In this document: in pieces, positions 61,901 to 64,000 of the stretch | Numbering within the stretch: position 1 is the stretch's first letter | How the letters are laid out: every line of letters starts with the position of its first letter | NCBI RefSeq assembly: GCF_028476545.1 | Contig: NW_026732372.1 | Location: forward strand, 372,001-436,000 | Reading direction: 5' to 3' | Length of the DNA stretch: 64,000 bases | Source of the DNA: Physella acuta | Lineage: Eukaryota; Mollusca; Gastropoda; Physidae | Program-made: the position numbers and the translations under genes | The notes under the pieces: model-generated | Databases searched by the model: none | Seen by the model: only the letters and a program-made list of their open reading frames with translations | Told to the model about the DNA's origin: nothing

Positions 61901-64000
61901 CAATTTCAAAAGTGATGTTGACCCACACAATTTATTTAGACTGATTTAGATCTAGGACTTAGGGACATCTTGGAAAAGTTGGAACTCCCAATTATTAGGC
62001 CTATTATTAACGAGAAAAATGGCCCGTTGAGGAAGGATACACCGGGCGCTAGGTTGATAGTGCTGTCTCTTTTCTCTAAACTAAAACCAACCCACCCCCC
62101 CCACACACACACACACCACCCCCCCCCACCCCACACCCACCCCACACACCAGCCCCCCCCCCCCCCACCCCACCCACCGCCACCCACCCCCACCCCACCC
62201 CCACCCCCCAAAAAACATGTCTACCGTCCCATTCAACGAAATATAATTATATACTTTTTCCAGTGTCCGCCCCCTCCCCGAAAATTTTACCCCCGCCCCC
62301 GAAAATTTCAAGTACCCCCACCGCTCTCCGGGGAGGAAAAAGTCTGAAAGAAACACTGGTGTCGCGCTTAGCCACTACGCGAAGAATTGCATTAAAGAAA
62401 TTGCGAGAAAACCACTTTTTAGATTAGACACATTAATTAGGCGGTAATTTTATTATAGAGTATCGATGAGGAAACCACCGCCCCACCCACCCCCCCACTC
62501 ACACCTCCCCCCCCACCCCCCCCCACTCCCCACACCCCCCCCCCCCCCACTCCCAAAAAAAAACATGTCTACCGTCCCATTCAACGAAATATAATTATAT
62601 ACTTTTTCCAGTGTCTGCCCCCCCTCCCCGAAAATTCTAACCCCGCCCTCGAAAATTTCAATTACCCCCACCCCTCTCCGGGGAGGAAAAAGTCTGAAAG
62701 AAACACTGGTGTCGCGCTTAGCCACTAACCGAAGAATTGCATTAAAGAAATTGCAAGAAAACCACTTTTTAGATTAGACACATTAATTAGGCGGTAATTT
62801 TGTTATAGAGTATCGATGAAGAAATTTCTTTTGAGTTGGGGAGGGGGGGGGGGCTCAGACGTTCTTACGCGGGGGGTGGGGCTTCGCCCCTACCCGAAGA
62901 ATTGTATGCAAGAAACTCTTCACGCAAACCATTAAGATTAGACAACATTTCCTTTTAGATTAGACACATTAATTAGGCGGTAATTTTGTTATAGAGTATC
63001 GATGAAGAAATTTCTTTTGAGTTGGGGAGGGGGGGGGGCTCAGACGTTCTTACGCGGGGGGTGGGGCTTCGCCCCTACCCGAAGAATTGTATGCAAGAAA
63101 CTTCACGCAAACCATTAAGATTAGACAACATTTCCTTTTTATTCAATGTTAACGCGAAAATCAATGACGTCATATAACTGTGAGCACTCTCTGGGTTTGA
63201 GATTATTTTCTACTCTGTGCTAAATGTGTCGACGTCATACTTCGTTTTTCGAATTACTGTGCATGTTTTTAAATTGCTTGTCTTTTCTCTAGAGCGTTCT
63301 TGTCAGACAGATAGATAGATAGATAGATAGACAGACAGCGAAACTATTAGTATTAATTATTTAGTTATTTAGATCTAGTTATAGGAATAAAAGATATTAC
63401 CGAAAATATCAAATCCCTTTAGGCCTATAATTTTATAATTATAATTTATAACATTAGGCCTATCAGTTAATAATTTAATATAGCAATGTATGTACACATT
63501 ACATGTTAATGAATCAGTGATTTTGCAGCTTGTTTGAGAGGTCTACTAAATTTTTGTGGACGTCCACACTAGGGGGGGGGGGGGGGGTTAGTTGAAAGTG
63601 GGGTAAAAAAAAATAAAAAATTTTGAAGTCATAAATGGATGACTCCTTATGTAAAAATATCACTTATGACTTGGCAAATACTGTTTAGACTGAGGTATAT
63701 ATTAAGATTTATAAAAAAAAATTTTTGAACATATTTTTGAAAATGTTTATCTAAAATGATATATTGTCTTTAATAACTCCTTTAAAATAGGTCTGTGGAA
63801 TCTTTTTACCTTCTCATTCTGTAGATATAATAGATTGTGTTTAATAATGTTTTTTTATTAAATTACCTAGCCCTGTTTGTCCTGATTCTATGGACTGGTC
63901 CCAGTTCTACCCTGTTCACTTTGCTCAGAAGAATAAAGATTCAAACAAGGATGGAGATATAGATGATAAAGATGTTACAATCAATAAAAAACAAGTGGAG
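58936..64000 (+). CDS. METTL1: METTL1, tRNA (guanine-N7)-methyltransferase catalytic subunit, N-terminal two exons
   Basis: Exon 1 is 58936-59015 and exon 2 begins at 63871 and runs off the window. The exon 1 protein METKLPQKKYFRQRAHSNPN then SDHNLDY matches the start of human METTL1 (PQKRYYRQRAHSNPMADHTLRY). GTAAGT follows directly. After a 4,855-bp intron, ATTACCTAG precedes exon 2, which gives PVCPDSMDWSQFYPVHFAQK (human PVKPEEMDWSELYPEFFAPL). It then shows a charged insert (KDSNKDGDIDDKD) and KKQVE, where human continues QVEFADIGCGYGG into the SAM-binding fold. Phases agree (TA+C). Known: with WDR4 it makes m7G46 in tRNA variable loops. The catalytic domain lies beyond position 64000. Confidence 0.88.
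59095..60096. mobile_element. TA-flanked inverted-repeat element (1,002 bp), Tc1/mariner-like MITE, in METTL1 intron 1
   Basis: The left end GAGCAAATTACATTGTCCGA and the reverse complement of the right end GAGCAAATTACACTGTCCGG pair over about 24 bases with three or so mismatches, and TA lies on both sides. Words such as CATGGGACCGAACAC, CATGGGACCGGACAG and GTGTCCGAACACAT recur inside near both ends. No transposase frame; non-autonomous. The superfamily is inferred from the TA flanks only. Confidence 0.65.
60099..60860. other. METTL1 intron 1, no recognised element
   Basis: AT-rich intron between the TA-flanked element and the direct duplication. Nothing coding or repetitive recognised. Confidence 0.4.
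60861..61455. repeat. Direct duplication, two about 220-bp copies 375 bp apart
   Basis: 60861-61080 and 61236-61455 both start TCTAAAATCAGTTTAGCATT and end GGCAACAGATT..GTGT.GCCTAT, with roughly one difference per eight bases. The 155 bases between them are not repeated within view. Neither copy codes convincingly. Intronic in METTL1. Confidence 0.8.
61456..62009. other. METTL1 intron 1, no recognised element
   Basis: AT-rich, with no repeats or coding stretch that I recognise up to the border of the next composite element. Confidence 0.4.
62010..63348 (-). mobile_element. Poly(G)-rich composite element, copy B (1,339 bp), in METTL1 intron 1
   Basis: An inverted relative of copy A (20953-21823) with the same ends: ACGAGAAAAATGGCCCGTTG on the left and GACAGCGAAACTATT on the right. 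It is longer because a unit holding AAACACTGGTGTCGCGCTTA and GACACATTAATTAGGCGGTA is repeated (62337-62460, 62695-62825, partly 62955-63010), as is the CAGACGTTCTTACGCGGGGG block (62850, 63040). GATA/GACA repeats (63302-63338) lie at the right end. C-rich runs fill 62090-62215 and 62475-62560. Non-coding. Confidence 0.65.
63349..63870. other. Distal end of METTL1 intron 1
   Basis: AT-rich, with a G run at about 63572-63588 and the acceptor ATTACCTAG at its end. No other element recognised. Confidence 0.45.

Overview
The window is animal nuclear DNA: AT-rich, with multi-exon genes, consensus GT-AG introns and a heavy load of short transposons. Gene identities, many hexanucleotide tracts built from TCTAGATC, frequent AGGCCTA words, and tRNA-derived SINEs with a GTCCCTGAGTCCACC body all point to a mollusc, probably a heterobranch gastropod. 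The species cannot be fixed from the sequence alone.

Six host genes can be reconstructed exon by exon. In order they are: (1) a BICRA/GLTSCR1-like subunit of the non-canonical BAF chromatin remodeller (minus strand, C-terminal end cut by the window edge); (2) TYSND1, the peroxisomal processing protease, complete in nine exons with His-Asp-Ser triad and a C-terminal SKL (plus); (3) a SIRT3-like class I sirtuin with an extra 286-residue acidic tail (minus); (4) an SV2/SVOP-type major facilitator transporter (plus); (5) the SH2-SH3-SH3 adaptor CRK (minus), whose 35-nt first coding exon lies about 16.7 kb upstream of the second; (6) the first two coding exons of METTL1, the tRNA m7G46 methyltransferase (plus, running off the right edge). 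BICRA/TYSND1, SIRT3/SVOP and CRK/METTL1 are divergent pairs; TYSND1/SIRT3 and SVOP/CRK are convergent. The genes share no obvious pathway.

Layout: 1-5987 BICRA; 5988-10976 divergent intergenic with an old hAT piece, a 1.4-kb inverted-repeat element and a CpG/CRE promoter-like zone; 10977-15680 TYSND1; 15.7-19.2 kb 3' flanks; 19212-24455 SIRT3-like, with an 871-bp poly(G)-rich element in intron 7; 24456-28547 a 408-bp TGACGTCA-rich MITE and a 1.37-kb decayed hAT transposon; 28548-31333 SVOP-like with a SINE in intron 2; 31.3-35.6 kb convergent 3' flanks; 35603-56291 CRK, whose intron 1 holds a solo LTR, SINEs, several hAT MITEs with perfect 8-bp target duplications, minisatellites and long TA/TATG microsatellites; 56292-58935 divergent intergenic; 58936-64000 METTL1, with a 1-kb TA-flanked inverted-repeat element, a direct duplication and a second, larger poly(G)-rich element in intron 1.

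The least ordinary features are the sirtuin with its long Ser/Asp-rich tail and odd zinc knuckle, and a family of tiny hAT-type elements (ends CAGTGTTTCTTCCAG, 8-bp duplications) that carry most of the long poly(G) runs of this AT-rich locus and appear to have been built into a larger composite repeat.
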